From CAYVHU01 sp964451415 (GTDB taxonomy: Bacteria; Pseudomonadota; Alphaproteobacteria; Rhodospirillales; Magnetovibrionaceae): a stretch of DNA of 64,000 nt. Within the stretch, counting starts at the first letter, position 1; every line of letters begins with the position of its first letter. This document shows positions 17,345 to 26,700 of this stretch, in pieces. The notes beneath the pieces were generated by a model that had not been told where the DNA came from, did no database searches, and saw nothing but the letters and a program-made list of their open reading frames with translations. The stretch covers positions 1-64,000 of the forward strand of contig CAYVHU010000013.1 of assembly GCA_964451415.1 (NCBI GenBank), in the 5' to 3' direction. The translations under genes were made by a program, and so were the position numbers.

Positions 17345-18132
17345 CCGACAAACTCCTTAACGATCAACACCGCGAGAATACGTGTCGTAACGACGCTCCC
17401 GCTCAAGAGGTGAACAAACGCACCTTTATGAAACTGGGTGCGGCAGCGGCAGCGGCTATGATCGCGCCCGGCGTGACGTTGTATTCCATCGGAGCGCAGG
17501 CGAAGGTCACAGGACCGGCCACCAGCGACAATCGCTGGGGTATGCTGATCAACGCCAATGCGGATGAACGGCTGTGGGACATCGCCATCGAAGCCTGCAA
17601 GACCGAACAGGGCTGGGGCGTGGGTCACGACCGCCCCAACACCGATGTGCAATGGATCCGCAAGGTCTTCATCAAGGACCCGAAAACCGGAGCCAAAGAA
17701 AGTGTTCCGGTCATGTGCCAGCACTGCACCTATCCGCCGTGCGTGGACGTTTGCCCGACCGGCGCATCCATGAAACGCGCCGACGGTATCGTTTTGGTGG
17801 ACAAGCACCTTTGCATCGGCTGCCGCTATTGCATGATGGCATGCCCTTATGCAGCGCGTTCCTTCGTCAGTGAAAACGTGACGGGACAACGCACTTGGAT
17901 GCCGCGCGGCAAAGGCACCGCCGAAGCCTGCACCATGTGCGTGCACCGCGTGGACAAGGGCCAGCTTCCGGCCTGCGTCGAAGCGGTCAACAAAGCTGGA
18001 TCCGATGCAATTATGTTCGGCAATCTCAACGATCCGAATTCCGACATTTCACGCGCCGTTGCCAAACACATCACGCAGCGTATACGCGCCGATCTCGGTG
18101 TTGAGCCCGGCATCTATTATCAGGGGATTTAA
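17341..18132 (+). CDS. dsrO: DsrO, periplasmic ferredoxin-like subunit
   Basis: This 263-aa exported Fe-S protein of the DMSO-reductase B-subunit type carries electrons between DsrJ and DsrP. Cys motifs include CQHCTYPPCVDVCPTG, CIGCRYCMMACP and CTMCVHRVDKGQLPACVEA, enough for several [4Fe-4S] clusters. The signal peptide has a Tat-like region at residues 25-31, NKRTFMK, followed by an Ala-rich core. The twin arginine is Lys-Arg here, and the n-region before it is long (about 25 residues). It starts inside the dsrJ stop codon. Confidence 0.95.
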   Translation: MTDKLLNDQHRENTCRNDAPAQEVNKRTFMKLGAAAAAAMIAPGVTLYSIGAQAKVTGPATSDNRWGMLINANADERLWDIAIEACKTEQGWGVGHDRPNTDVQWIRKVFIKDPKTGAKESVPVMCQHCTYPPCVDVCPTGASMKRADGIVLVDKHLCIGCRYCMMACPYAARSFVSENVTGQRTWMPRGKGTAEACTMCVHRVDKGQLPACVEAVNKAGSDAIMFGNLNDPNSDISRAVAKHITQRIRADLGVEPGIYYQGI

Positions 18133-18137
18133 GGACC

Positions 18138-19355
18138 ATGGCTGCCGATACAACCGTTTACAAACAAATCGAAGGCAAGGACGCCAACTACTACTCCCTC
18201 GTCGGTTGGCTCGCGCTATTCGTGGCCGCCGGTCTGGGTGCGTCCTATTATATGGAACACAATGGACACTACGTCACGGGCATGACACAGGCCGTCGCCT
18301 GGGGTGTCCCCCATGTGTTCGCCGTGTTCTTGATCGTAGCCGCGTCTGGGGCATTGAATATCGCCTCCATAGCGTCCGTTTTCTCACGACGCCATTATAA
18401 GCCTCTGGCGCGCCTGTCCGCGCTCACCGCGGTGGCGCTGCTGGCCGGAGGGCTGCTGGTTCTGGTGCTTGATCTGGGACGTCCGGACCGCCTGATTTTG
18501 GCCATGACGCACTTTAACTTCAAGTCCATCTTCGCCTGGAACATTTACTTCTACACCGGATTTTTCGTCATCGTTCTGGCCTACCTGTGGATGATGATGG
18601 AACGGCGCATGGCGGTGCATTCCAAAAAAATAGGAATGCTGGCTTTCGTGTGGCGTCTGGCGCTGACCACGGGTACCGGTTCCATCTTCGGCTTCCTGGT
18701 GGCGCGTCCCGGATACAATTCAGCGATCATGGGCCCGGAATTTATCGCCATGTCCTTCGCTTTCGGTCTGGCTATCTTTGCTTTGCTGGTTACCATTTCA
18801 TACCGTTCGGCAAATCGCCCGCTGGGTGATTATATTCTGGACAAGATGCGCATCCTTCTGGGGGTGTTCATTGCCGCGATGCTCTATTTCGTGATTTTAC
18901 AGCACCTGACCGCCCTGTACGCGGCGAAGCACACCGGTTATGAAAGCTTCATCTTGTTGAACGGCGGGATTTACACCTTCTTGTTCTGGGTGGTGCAGAT
19001 TGGTATCGGCGGTATCTTCCCCATGGCGCTGTTGTTCAATCCTGCAACGGGCCGTTCGGTCCAGGGTCTCAATATGGCCTCGGCTATGGTGATCATCGGC
19101 GGGATCGCTGCGATCTACGTCATCATCATCGGCGGCCAGGCTTATCCGCTGCCCCTGTTTCCGGGCAAGGAGTTTACGTCAAGCATGTTTGACGGGCAAA
19201 TTCACCCGTACACGCCTTCCTTTGCGGAAATCGTGTTGGGGCTTGGCGGCATCGCCACCTCGCTTCTGATCATTGCGATAGCGGTCAAATATTTGCCGCT
19301 TCTGCCGCGCAGTCTGGCCGATGAGCAGACCAATCCGCACCATATGAAAAAATAA
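18138..19355 (+). CDS. dsrP: DsrP, NrfD-family membrane subunit
   Basis: This 405-aa integral membrane protein of the NrfD/PsrC family has about ten hydrophobic helices and is the quinone-interacting partner of DsrO. Typical segments are SLVGWLALFVAAGLGASYYM near the N-terminus and RLSALTAVALLAGGLLVLVLDLGRPDR. The latter contains the LGRPDR signature common in this family. It closes the DsrMKLJOP block and is followed by a strong hairpin. Confidence 0.96.
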   Translation: MAADTTVYKQIEGKDANYYSLVGWLALFVAAGLGASYYMEHNGHYVTGMTQAVAWGVPHVFAVFLIVAASGALNIASIASVFSRRHYKPLARLSALTAVALLAGGLLVLVLDLGRPDRLILAMTHFNFKSIFAWNIYFYTGFFVIVLAYLWMMMERRMAVHSKKIGMLAFVWRLALTTGTGSIFGFLVARPGYNSAIMGPEFIAMSFAFGLAIFALLVTISYRSANRPLGDYILDKMRILLGVFIAAMLYFVILQHLTALYAAKHTGYESFILLNGGIYTFLFWVVQIGIGGIFPMALLFNPATGRSVQGLNMASAMVIIGGIAAIYVIIIGGQAYPLPLFPGKEFTSSMFDGQIHPYTPSFAEIVLGLGGIATSLLIIAIAVKYLPLLPRSLADEQTNPHHMKK

Positions 19356-19412
19356 ACGGGTGCTATCGTCTTGCACGTTGCGGTTTGGGGTTGCATATTC
19401 AATCCTTAAAGG

Positions 19413-19440
19413 GGGAACCGGGCCATCAGGCTCGGTTCCC
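19413..19440 (+). other. Hairpin between dsrP and the TrpD2-like gene
   Basis: gggaaccgggcc / ggctcggttccc pairs over 12 positions (one G-U) with loop atca. It is followed by tgcgtttgtc, only a poor T-run. It could be a weak terminator or a processing site between the dsr core and the cofactor genes. Confidence 0.7.
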
Positions 19441-19511
19441 TGCGTTTGTCTACGACCCGCGTGGAACTTCGCGGCCCGGGCGGAACGATGTGTCACAAGG
19501 ATTGCGCCGTC

Positions 19512-20513
19512 ATGAGCGAACACCCCTTCGCCCAGTTCATCCGCATCATCGGTCGTGGCCCTAATCTTTCGCGCCCCCTGAACGAAGATGAAATGTATGA
19601 AGCTGCGGGAATGATCCTGACCGGCGGCGTGGACCCACACCAGTTAGGGGCGTTCTTGTGCATCTTGCGCATGCGCACCGAAGTCCCGAGCGAAGGCGCG
19701 GGTTTCGTGCGTGCCGTCCGCGATACGCTCGTTGTCCCCGAAAGCGCTCTGGAGGTGGATGTTGATTGGGCCACCTATTCGGGCAAAAAGCGTCAATTGC
19801 CGTGGTTTTTGCTGTCCGCGCTTTTGTTGGCACAAAACGGCATCTCTATCTGCATGCAAGGCACCGAGGGCCATACCGAAGGTCGCTTGTTTTCTTCCGA
19901 AGCGTTGATCAAATTGGACGTCCCTCATGCCGGGTCCCTGGACGAAGCCGCCGAGCACATTCGCACCACCAATTTTGCCTACATTGCCTTGAAGAATTTC
20001 ATGCCGCGCTTACAAGACGTCATCGAACTCAAGTCCATTTTGGGCGTACGCTCCCCAATCAACACCTTTGCGCGCATGATCAATCCATTTGGCGCCACCC
20101 ATGAAATGCAAACTGTGTTTCACCCCAATTACCGCGACGTACACCGTGACACCGCCGCAGCGTTGGGCCAAAAACACATGGCCGTCTTCAAGGGTGAAGG
20201 TGGCGAGGCCGAACGACGGCCCCATAAGCCGGTTCTGGTTCAATACCTGCACAACGGCCAAAAATCCGAGGAATTGTGGCCCGCTATGATCGACGAAAAA
20301 GCTTTTGCAAAGGACGACATCATGGATTTGAACCGGTTGCCACGCATCTGGGCGGGCACGGAAGAAAATGTTTACGCCGCCGCCGCCGTCGTCGGCACCG
20401 CTGCCTACGTGCTGCGCCTGATGAACCGCGCGGCCAATCCCGGGGACGCCGTCGCACAAGCCGACGCTTTGTGGAACGCGCGCAACAAATCGCGCATGTT
20501 TGCCGCTGCGTGA
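19512..20513 (+). CDS. TrpD2/YbiB-like protein (phosphoribosyltransferase fold), role unknown
   Basis: This 333-aa protein has the anthranilate phosphoribosyltransferase fold: an N-terminal helical domain (AAGMILTGGVDPHQLGAFLCILRMRTE), then a core with RLQDVIELKSILGVRSPINTFARMINPFGA. The latter matches the TrpD stretch around R-x-x-L-G-x-R-T-x-x-N-x-x-x-x-x-x-N-P. The PRPP-binding GTGGD-TFN loop of true TrpD is replaced by ATYSGKKRQLPW, so tryptophan synthesis is unlikely. It lies between dsrP and dsrN on the same strand, 38 bp before dsrN. Alternative starts exist at 19488 and 19446; MSEHPFAQFIRIIGRG looks like the family start. E. coli YbiB, a relative, binds nucleic acid. A role in sulfur oxidation is inferred from place only. 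Confidence 0.85.
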   Translation: MSEHPFAQFIRIIGRGPNLSRPLNEDEMYEAAGMILTGGVDPHQLGAFLCILRMRTEVPSEGAGFVRAVRDTLVVPESALEVDVDWATYSGKKRQLPWFLLSALLLAQNGISICMQGTEGHTEGRLFSSEALIKLDVPHAGSLDEAAEHIRTTNFAYIALKNFMPRLQDVIELKSILGVRSPINTFARMINPFGATHEMQTVFHPNYRDVHRDTAAALGQKHMAVFKGEGGEAERRPHKPVLVQYLHNGQKSEELWPAMIDEKAFAKDDIMDLNRLPRIWAGTEENVYAAAAVVGTAAYVLRLMNRAANPGDAVAQADALWNARNKSRMFAAA

Positions 20514-20550
20514 AAGCCTCCCCTGTAGGGCACCAACAGAGGAACCGTGT

Positions 20551-21975
20551 ATGGGTCACATTTTCATTTCCGCCGCGCACAAGTCGTCGGGCAAAACCAT
20601 GGTCTCCACGGGCTTGTGCCGGGCTTTAAGGACACAAGGATTACGCGTACAGCCTTTCAAGAAAGGCCCCGATTATATCGACCCCATGTGGCTGGGCGAA
20701 GCGGCGGGTCGTGTGTGCTACAATCTTGACTTCCATACTCAAAGCGACGACGCCATAAAAGACCTGTTCGCTGCACGAGCGCACGAGGCCGATATCGCGC
20801 TGATCGAAGGCAACAAGGGGCTGTACGACGGCATGGACGTCACGGGAACGAACTCCAACGCGGCATTGGCCAAAATGCTGGGTGCGCCGGTCATCCTGGT
20901 GGTGGATACGACCGGCATCACGCGCGGCGTGGCCCCTCTTTTGATGGGCTATCAGGTTTTCGATAAGGACGTAAACATCCAGGGCGTCATCTTGAACAAG
21001 GTGCTCAACGCACGCCACGAGGGCAAGCTTTCGCGGGCTGTTGAGTATTACACCGACATTCCGGTTCTGGGCGCGGTGCGCCGCAATGCGGCGCTGAAAG
21101 TAGACGAACGTCATATCGGTCTCATTCCCAGCAATGAACATCCAGATGCACGCGCACGTATTGATGCGCTGGGGGTACAAATTAGCGACCAGGTGGACTT
21201 GGGGCGCATCCGAACCATCAGTGAAACGGCGGCCCCCTTGCCCGCTTTTGGCACAACCACACGTGCACCGAAAGCGAACGTGCGCATCGCCGTAGCGAAG
21301 GACGCCGCGTTCGGATTTTATTATGCCGACGATCTGGATGCGTTACGCCGCGCCGGTGCCCAATTGGTGTTTTTCAGCGCCCTCAACGACGTCTTCCTGC
21401 CAACCTGCGACGCCTTGTTTTTAGGCGGTGGATTCCCCGAAACCCAGATGGCCAAACTGGAAGCGAACAAGACCTTGCGCAAACGCATCAAGGCGGCGAT
21501 CGAAAACGGACTTCCCACCTATGGCGAATGCGGCGGCTTGATGTATCTCACCCGCAGCATCGCCTGGGGTGAGCGCTCCTGCGAGATGGTGGGGGTCATT
21601 CCCGGTGACACCATCATGCACCCCCACCCTCAAGGACGCGGATACGTGCACCTGAAGCCGACCCCGGAACACCCCTGGTCTTCGGGCATTGAACACCTTG
21701 GCGCTTATATTCCCGCACATGAATTCCACCATTCCACCCTTGAAAACGTGGACGGTCCCCTTACATTCGCCTTCGACGTCTTGCGCGGACAGGGCATCAA
21801 TGGCAAACAAGACGGCATTGTGATGCACAACATGGTCGCGGGGTATTCCCACCTGCGTGACACCGGGCATTGCCGCTGGGCAGAGCCATTTTGCGCATTT
21901 ATCCGCCAGAAGAAAGCGCTGCGCAAAGGCGCACCCGTTCTGAGTGCGGATTTCGAACCACCTGTGGCCGAGTGA
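20551..21975 (+). CDS. dsrN: DsrN, siroheme/cobyrinate amidase (CbiA family)
   Basis: This 474-aa ATP- and glutamine-dependent amidotransferase of the CobB/CbiA family is thought to convert siroheme to its amide for DsrAB. The N-terminal P-loop-like domain starts GHIFISAAHKSSGKTMVSTG. Its ligase part includes KKGPDYIDPMWL. The C-terminal class I glutaminase has the nucleophile in YGECGGLMYL and a later His/Glu region (EFHHSTLE). The ATG at 20551 follows agaggaac; the frame is open 17 codons further up. Taken alone it could be a cobalamin gene, but the dsr context points to DsrN. Confidence 0.93.
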   Translation: MGHIFISAAHKSSGKTMVSTGLCRALRTQGLRVQPFKKGPDYIDPMWLGEAAGRVCYNLDFHTQSDDAIKDLFAARAHEADIALIEGNKGLYDGMDVTGTNSNAALAKMLGAPVILVVDTTGITRGVAPLLMGYQVFDKDVNIQGVILNKVLNARHEGKLSRAVEYYTDIPVLGAVRRNAALKVDERHIGLIPSNEHPDARARIDALGVQISDQVDLGRIRTISETAAPLPAFGTTTRAPKANVRIAVAKDAAFGFYYADDLDALRRAGAQLVFFSALNDVFLPTCDALFLGGGFPETQMAKLEANKTLRKRIKAAIENGLPTYGECGGLMYLTRSIAWGERSCEMVGVIPGDTIMHPHPQGRGYVHLKPTPEHPWSSGIEHLGAYIPAHEFHHSTLENVDGPLTFAFDVLRGQGINGKQDGIVMHNMVAGYSHLRDTGHCRWAEPFCAFIRQKKALRKGAPVLSADFEPPVAE

Positions 21976-22009
21976 TATCCGAAACAAATTTGACGTGAAA
22001 GAGACGACT

Positions 22010-22852
22010 TTGACCAAGATTTCCTCCCCCACGCGAAAACCACACGTCTTCATTGTCGGGGCGGGCCCCGGCGACCCCGGGCTGCTCACCCTCAAGGCCG
22101 CGCAATGCTTACAAACAGCCGACGTTGTCGTTTACGACCGTCTGGTGTCCGAAGAAATTCTCAACCTGGTCCCCGAACGTACGGAAAAGATTTTTGCCGG
22201 CAAGGCCGCCCGCGATCATTTCATGGACCAGGATGAAATCAACCGGACCCTGGTCGATCTTGCCAAGCAAAACAAAACCGTGGTGCGGCTCAAGGGCGGC
22301 GACCCCTTTATTTTTGGTCGCGGCAGCGAAGAAGCCCTGGTTCTCGCCGAATATGATATTGACTTTGAAATCGTGCCGGGCATCACGGCGTCGGCGGGCT
22401 GCGGCGCCTATGCGGGAATCCCCTTGACCCACCGGGGCCTGGTCACGGGCGTGCGCTTTGTCACCGGACACTGCCGCGAAGGCCAGCACCTGGATTTGAA
22501 CTGGCAAAGTCTGGCGGATATCAACACCACATTGGTCATTTACATGGGTTTGATCAATATCGAAAAGATTTCCACTGAACTGATCCGCGCCGGCCTGCCT
22601 GCCGACACCCCGGCGGCAGGGATCGAACGCGGCACGACCGCCGAACAGCGCACGATCGTCACCACGCTGAAAAATCTTCCTGTGTGTCTCGCCCAGGCCG
22701 AATTGAAGGCCCCCTCACTGCTCATCATCGGCAAGGTCGTCGACCTTGCCGATACCATCGCATGGCACACACCAGCGCATGAGTGCATTTTGGATAAAGA
22801 GTGCGCAGAAAGCATCGAAATTCCTGGAAACTCCGGGAAGGCTCATGGCTGA
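22010..22852 (+). CDS. cobA: Uroporphyrinogen-III C-methyltransferase (SUMT)
   Basis: The roughly 280-aa enzyme makes precorrin-2 from uroporphyrinogen III with two SAM molecules, the first step to siroheme. Family motifs are VGAGPGDPGLLTLKA at the start, VVYDRLVS, and VVRLKGGDPFIFGRG. It is a stand-alone SUMT without the CysG dehydrogenase/ferrochelatase part. The start is uncertain: TTG at 22010 (behind gaaagaga), GTG at 21995 or ATG at 21944 are all in frame. It ends 8 bp inside the next gene. Confidence 0.92.
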   Translation: MTKISSPTRKPHVFIVGAGPGDPGLLTLKAAQCLQTADVVVYDRLVSEEILNLVPERTEKIFAGKAARDHFMDQDEINRTLVDLAKQNKTVVRLKGGDPFIFGRGSEEALVLAEYDIDFEIVPGITASAGCGAYAGIPLTHRGLVTGVRFVTGHCREGQHLDLNWQSLADINTTLVIYMGLINIEKISTELIRAGLPADTPAAGIERGTTAEQRTIVTTLKNLPVCLAQAELKAPSLLIIGKVVDLADTIAWHTPAHECILDKECAESIEIPGNSGKAHG

Positions 22853-23696
22853 AACGGGTCCCCTATGCGCCTTCAAGGACGCGGCCTTGATCATCGTGGC
22901 GCACGGTTCCCCGGGGCACGAAGAAGGACGGACGTCAACGCTGCGTATGGCCGCACGACTTGGCGCAATGAACGTGTTCGCCGCCGTGCACGCCGCGTTT
23001 CTCGCCGAGCCCCCCTTCGCCGACGACATCTTGGAGGCCGTGCCCCAGCGCGAGGTCTATATCGTCCCGAATTTGGCGGCCGATGGCTTTATCGCACGTG
23101 AAAAACTTCCTCGCATCCTGAAATTGACGGGACACCTCACGCAACGCATCGACCGCATGGGCCGTCGGCGCATCTTGTTAAGCGCACCCGTGGGAACCCA
23201 CCCGCTAGTGGGGCGCGTGCTTGGCGAACGTATCGGTGCAACGATGCGCAAAGCGGCTTGCGAGGTGGACAAAACCGCCGTGATCATCGTCGGACATGGA
23301 TCTCAAAGGGACCGAAAATCCTTCGAGCGCACCACGCAAACGGCCAAGGAAATGGCTGTTCATGGCATCGCCTGCCCCACGTGGGCGGCCTTCCTGGAAG
23401 AACCGCCATTCGTCAAAGATTGGCGGAAACTCCTGCGCAATCCTCACACCGCGTGTGAAAACGTCATCTTCGCCCCCCTCCTCATTTCACAGGGCTCTCA
23501 CAGCGCACGGGATATTCCATCAGCCATTGGCTTCGCCCCCGCCAAAAAGCGCTTTCAGGCCCGTCTGGCGGCGGACGAGGTCAACGAAATCACACGGGAT
23601 GGCCGGCGCATTTTCTATCTGCCGCCGGTGGGCAATGCGGACGCGATGGCGGACATCATCCTCGCGCGGGCAAAACAGGCCCACGAAGCTGCATAA
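22845..23696 (+). CDS. Two-domain CbiX/SirB-like sirohydrochlorin chelatase
   Basis: This 283-aa protein has two tandem chelatase half-domains. Each starts with the metal-site strand: LIIVAHGSPGHEEGR (about residue 13) and VIIVGHGSQRDRKSF (about 145). The second halves share AAFLAEPPFADD and AAFLEEPPFVKD, showing internal duplication. Known relatives insert iron or cobalt into sirohydrochlorin. Next to cobA and dsrN, iron for siroheme is the likely choice. The ATG at 22845 has ccgggaagg before it and overlaps the cobA end by 8 bp. Its stop codon lies in the A-run of a terminator read from the other strand. Confidence 0.85.
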   Translation: MAETGPLCAFKDAALIIVAHGSPGHEEGRTSTLRMAARLGAMNVFAAVHAAFLAEPPFADDILEAVPQREVYIVPNLAADGFIAREKLPRILKLTGHLTQRIDRMGRRRILLSAPVGTHPLVGRVLGERIGATMRKAACEVDKTAVIIVGHGSQRDRKSFERTTQTAKEMAVHGIACPTWAAFLEEPPFVKDWRKLLRNPHTACENVIFAPLLISQGSHSARDIPSAIGFAPAKKRFQARLAADEVNEITRDGRRIFYLPPVGNADAMADIILARAKQAHEAA

Positions 23697-23729
23697 AAAA
23701 AGGGCGGAGACTTGACAGTCTCCGCCCTT
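23695..23729 (-). terminator. Terminator at the convergent dsr-locus / repeat-protein boundary
   Basis: The perfect 13-bp stem aagggcggagact / agtctccgccctt has loop tgac. An A7 run (23695-23701) on the left gives the U-tract for the minus-strand transcript coming from the giant repeat protein. On the plus strand only two T close the stem, so termination of the dsr operon here would be weaker. Confidence 0.8.
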
Positions 23730-23792
23730 AAGATGGGGCCCCCAAAATATGGGGCCCTCCCCCGAAGAATACTATAACGAATAGATGCGGTA

Positions 23793-26700
23793 TTATAGTT
23801 CGCGACCCAAGGCTCTGGCAAGCACCATGTACAACTTGCCCAAATCGGACGTTAAAAATGTATTTTCCAAAACGCCGTCGTGGTCGCGTTCGCGCGCGTT
23901 TTCCAGCATCGCCTTGAATTCCGTAACGTAACGGCTCACATAATCGCGAAACTCCAAATCCGATTGATAGACGGACTTGATCGCAGACAACGTATTCTTT
24001 TCCTTGAAGCCCAGCATCTTGCGCACGAAGATGCCTTTCTCGCCCTTGTTGAAGCGCCGCCAGTCATCTTCGGTAATGGGTATCTCGATAATTCGCGCCA
24101 GATCCACGGCCAGCGAATTGAGCTTCTCGGTGATAAATGTGGAACGACGCATGAAGTCGTCGGCATGGGCACGATTCAGGGTTCCGTCCAGGGCGGTGCC
24201 CAGGGCGCCTGCATGTTCCGCAGCGCGTTGCAGTTCTTGCGTACCGCTCGCCACTTTGACCCCGATGCCTTCCATGTGACGCGCCACGGTTGCCGAGGCG
24301 CGGGTCATCTCAGCAACGCGCTCGCGCAATGTTTTATCCCACTTCACCACCCGCACCAGTGCCCGTTCGGTGGCGTCTGCCACCTTGTCGCCTTGTTTAT
24401 CCAGCGCCTCACCCAACAGGCCCGCACCCTTCTCCGCCTTGACATACATGCGATTCAAGGCGTTCATTTGACCGCGCACGCGCTCATGGGTGAGCCCCAG
24501 GCTTTCGTTCAGACGTTCAGCCGCGGACTCGCTTTCCGCGGCATGGCGTTGCGCTTCAAGGCTCACGTTGGCGACCCGTTCCACAGCGCCGTCGGCCAAG
24601 CCGTTCAGGTCTTCACCTTGACGCGCGAGTTGTTCGCTCATCTGGCTGAACTTGGTAAGCGCTTCTTCCGATATATTCAAAACCTCACGGCCCTGGAAGC
24701 GCAACGCATCCGCCACCCCTTCCACCCTGGAGGTCGCCTGCGTGGAGGCCTGCGTCAATTCGTTCAAATTCTGACGGAGGTTCTCTCCCGCCACGCCCAG
24801 GGAATGCACCGTATTTTCGGACACCTGACTCATCTCACCGGCGGAACGCCGCACCAGATCGCCGACACGTTCCAAATCCCCTGCCGCCCGCTCCGTCGCC
24901 GCACCCAGATCGGAAGTATGATGGTGAAATGTACTGGTCGCCAGGCCGAGAAGTTTCACCGCCTTGTCCACGGATTGACCGATACCGTGGGATTCTTCGT
25001 TCAACTGTTCACCAACCTCGCCCAATTTGCTTGCCGCGCGGTCCGAAACATCCATTAGGTTGGTCGCCTGAACGTGCAAATCTTCAGAAAACGTTCGAAT
25101 ATGTTCCATCGCCCGGACCGAAGTCTGGGACAGGTCTTCGCCACGGCGCGACAACACGCCGCCGATCTCTTCCAGGCGCTCCCCGGCCGTGTTCAAGGCG
25201 CTATCGAAATCAACGGTATTGCGACGAAATGCATCGGCGACACCATCTAAGCGACCACTGAACGCATGGGTGGCACGCACCGCTTCCTCGGCGCGTTCGC
25301 TCAAACGCCGACCCAGGCCTTCCATGACCTTTTCGGCCGCTTCCACGCGCTGCATCACCTGACGTTCGCCGCCGGCCAAGGCGTCCGTCACCTGACGCAC
25401 GCTTGTGACCGATACATCGGCCGCAGCTTGCAAATCGAAGGTGCTTTCCTTCAGTTTTTCGCCGGTCTCCAACAAACGATCGGTGGCCCGGGTGCCCAAC
25501 TCGTCCAGGTCCACGGCGTGTTGTTTCAAAGTTTCGCCCATCACATCGATACGTTCCGCTGCCTGCCTGGAGGCATCCGTCAAGCCCGCCGTCTGGCTGT
25601 GCAAGGCGCCCGAGACCAAAGAAATCAGGCGCGCCGCACGATCGGATGCCGAGCCCACCTCACGCGAGCGTTCCATCAGGGCCGCCGTTGCCTTGTCCAC
25701 GTCCGCCACCGCCGAGGAGGTCACGCGCGACACACTATCGGTCTGGTTTTCCAAGGTTTGACTGACATTTGCCAGACGTTGCGTGGCGGTATCGGAACTT
25801 TGCAAAAGCTCGCTCAAGCTTTGGCGCACGGCGTCGCCCAAATGACCCAAGCGTGTCTCGGCCCTCTCGGCGCTGTCTTCCATTTGGCCGGTACGTTCAT
25901 CCAGGTTCTCAGACGCCGCCGCGATCAGTTTGCCCGTGCGCGCGGCGGCAAAGATCATGTGTTTCGTGCGCGCATGCAAGGCGTCGCCCGCCACGCTCAA
26001 ATGATCCACGGCATGACGGGAAGCCTGATCCAAAAGATGCGCACGATCTTGAACTGTATCACCCAAGTGCGAAATCGTGTCGATCGTCGTTTCGGAAACG
26101 CCTTGGAGATCGAGCAGGTGCTTGCGGAACGCTTCGGTGATCTGCCCCGTGCGTTGCGACGAAGCATTGAGACCGTCGAGACCTTCCTTCATGGCGCGGC
26201 TCGCCGAAGAGATGGCACGGGTGGCCGTTTCAGCCCCGACGGCGACACGTCCCACACCGTCTTCCATGATCCGCGTCGCGGCGCTCAGCGCCGCTTGCGC
26301 CTTGTCCGACGCCCCATCCACGTCCGCCGCGCCGCCGCGCAGGCTTTCCATCACTTGCGTAAGGCGTGCGTGCGAACGATCGGTCGTCTCACGCAGGCCT
26401 TCGGCCTGCGCCTTGAGAGCTTGCGCAGCCTCCGCAACCTTGTCCTGACCGGCGTCGCCGACAGCGTGTAAATTTTCCGCCTGCGCGGCAAGCGCCTTGG
26501 CAACACCTTCCACCTGATCAAGGGCGCGCACGGAAATCTTGCTTAAGTCCATGGAGGTCTGACGCAGCAGTTCACGCACATCCCCGGTACGCTTCGCCGC
26601 CCCATCGGTCGTCGAATCCAAGGCCCTGGCTTCGACCTGAAAAGCTTCCCCCGCCGCCTTCATGCGCAACGCAACCAGATCAGACGCCGCCACCAAATCG

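Noticed and set aside
8185..19355. Reductive (sulfate-reducer) interpretation of the dsr genes
   Set aside because: dsrEFH and dsrL are present, and no dsrD, sat or aprAB is seen; the set matches sulfur oxidisers.
20551..23696. Cobalamin biosynthesis operon
   Set aside because: The CbiA-type, SUMT and CbiX-type genes could serve B12, but no other cob/cbi gene is near and they directly follow dsrP; siroheme is the simpler reading.
23880..26471. Antisense frames of about 390-400 codons opposite the giant repeat protein
   Set aside because: They follow from the regular codon pattern of the repeats; no own RBS or domain.
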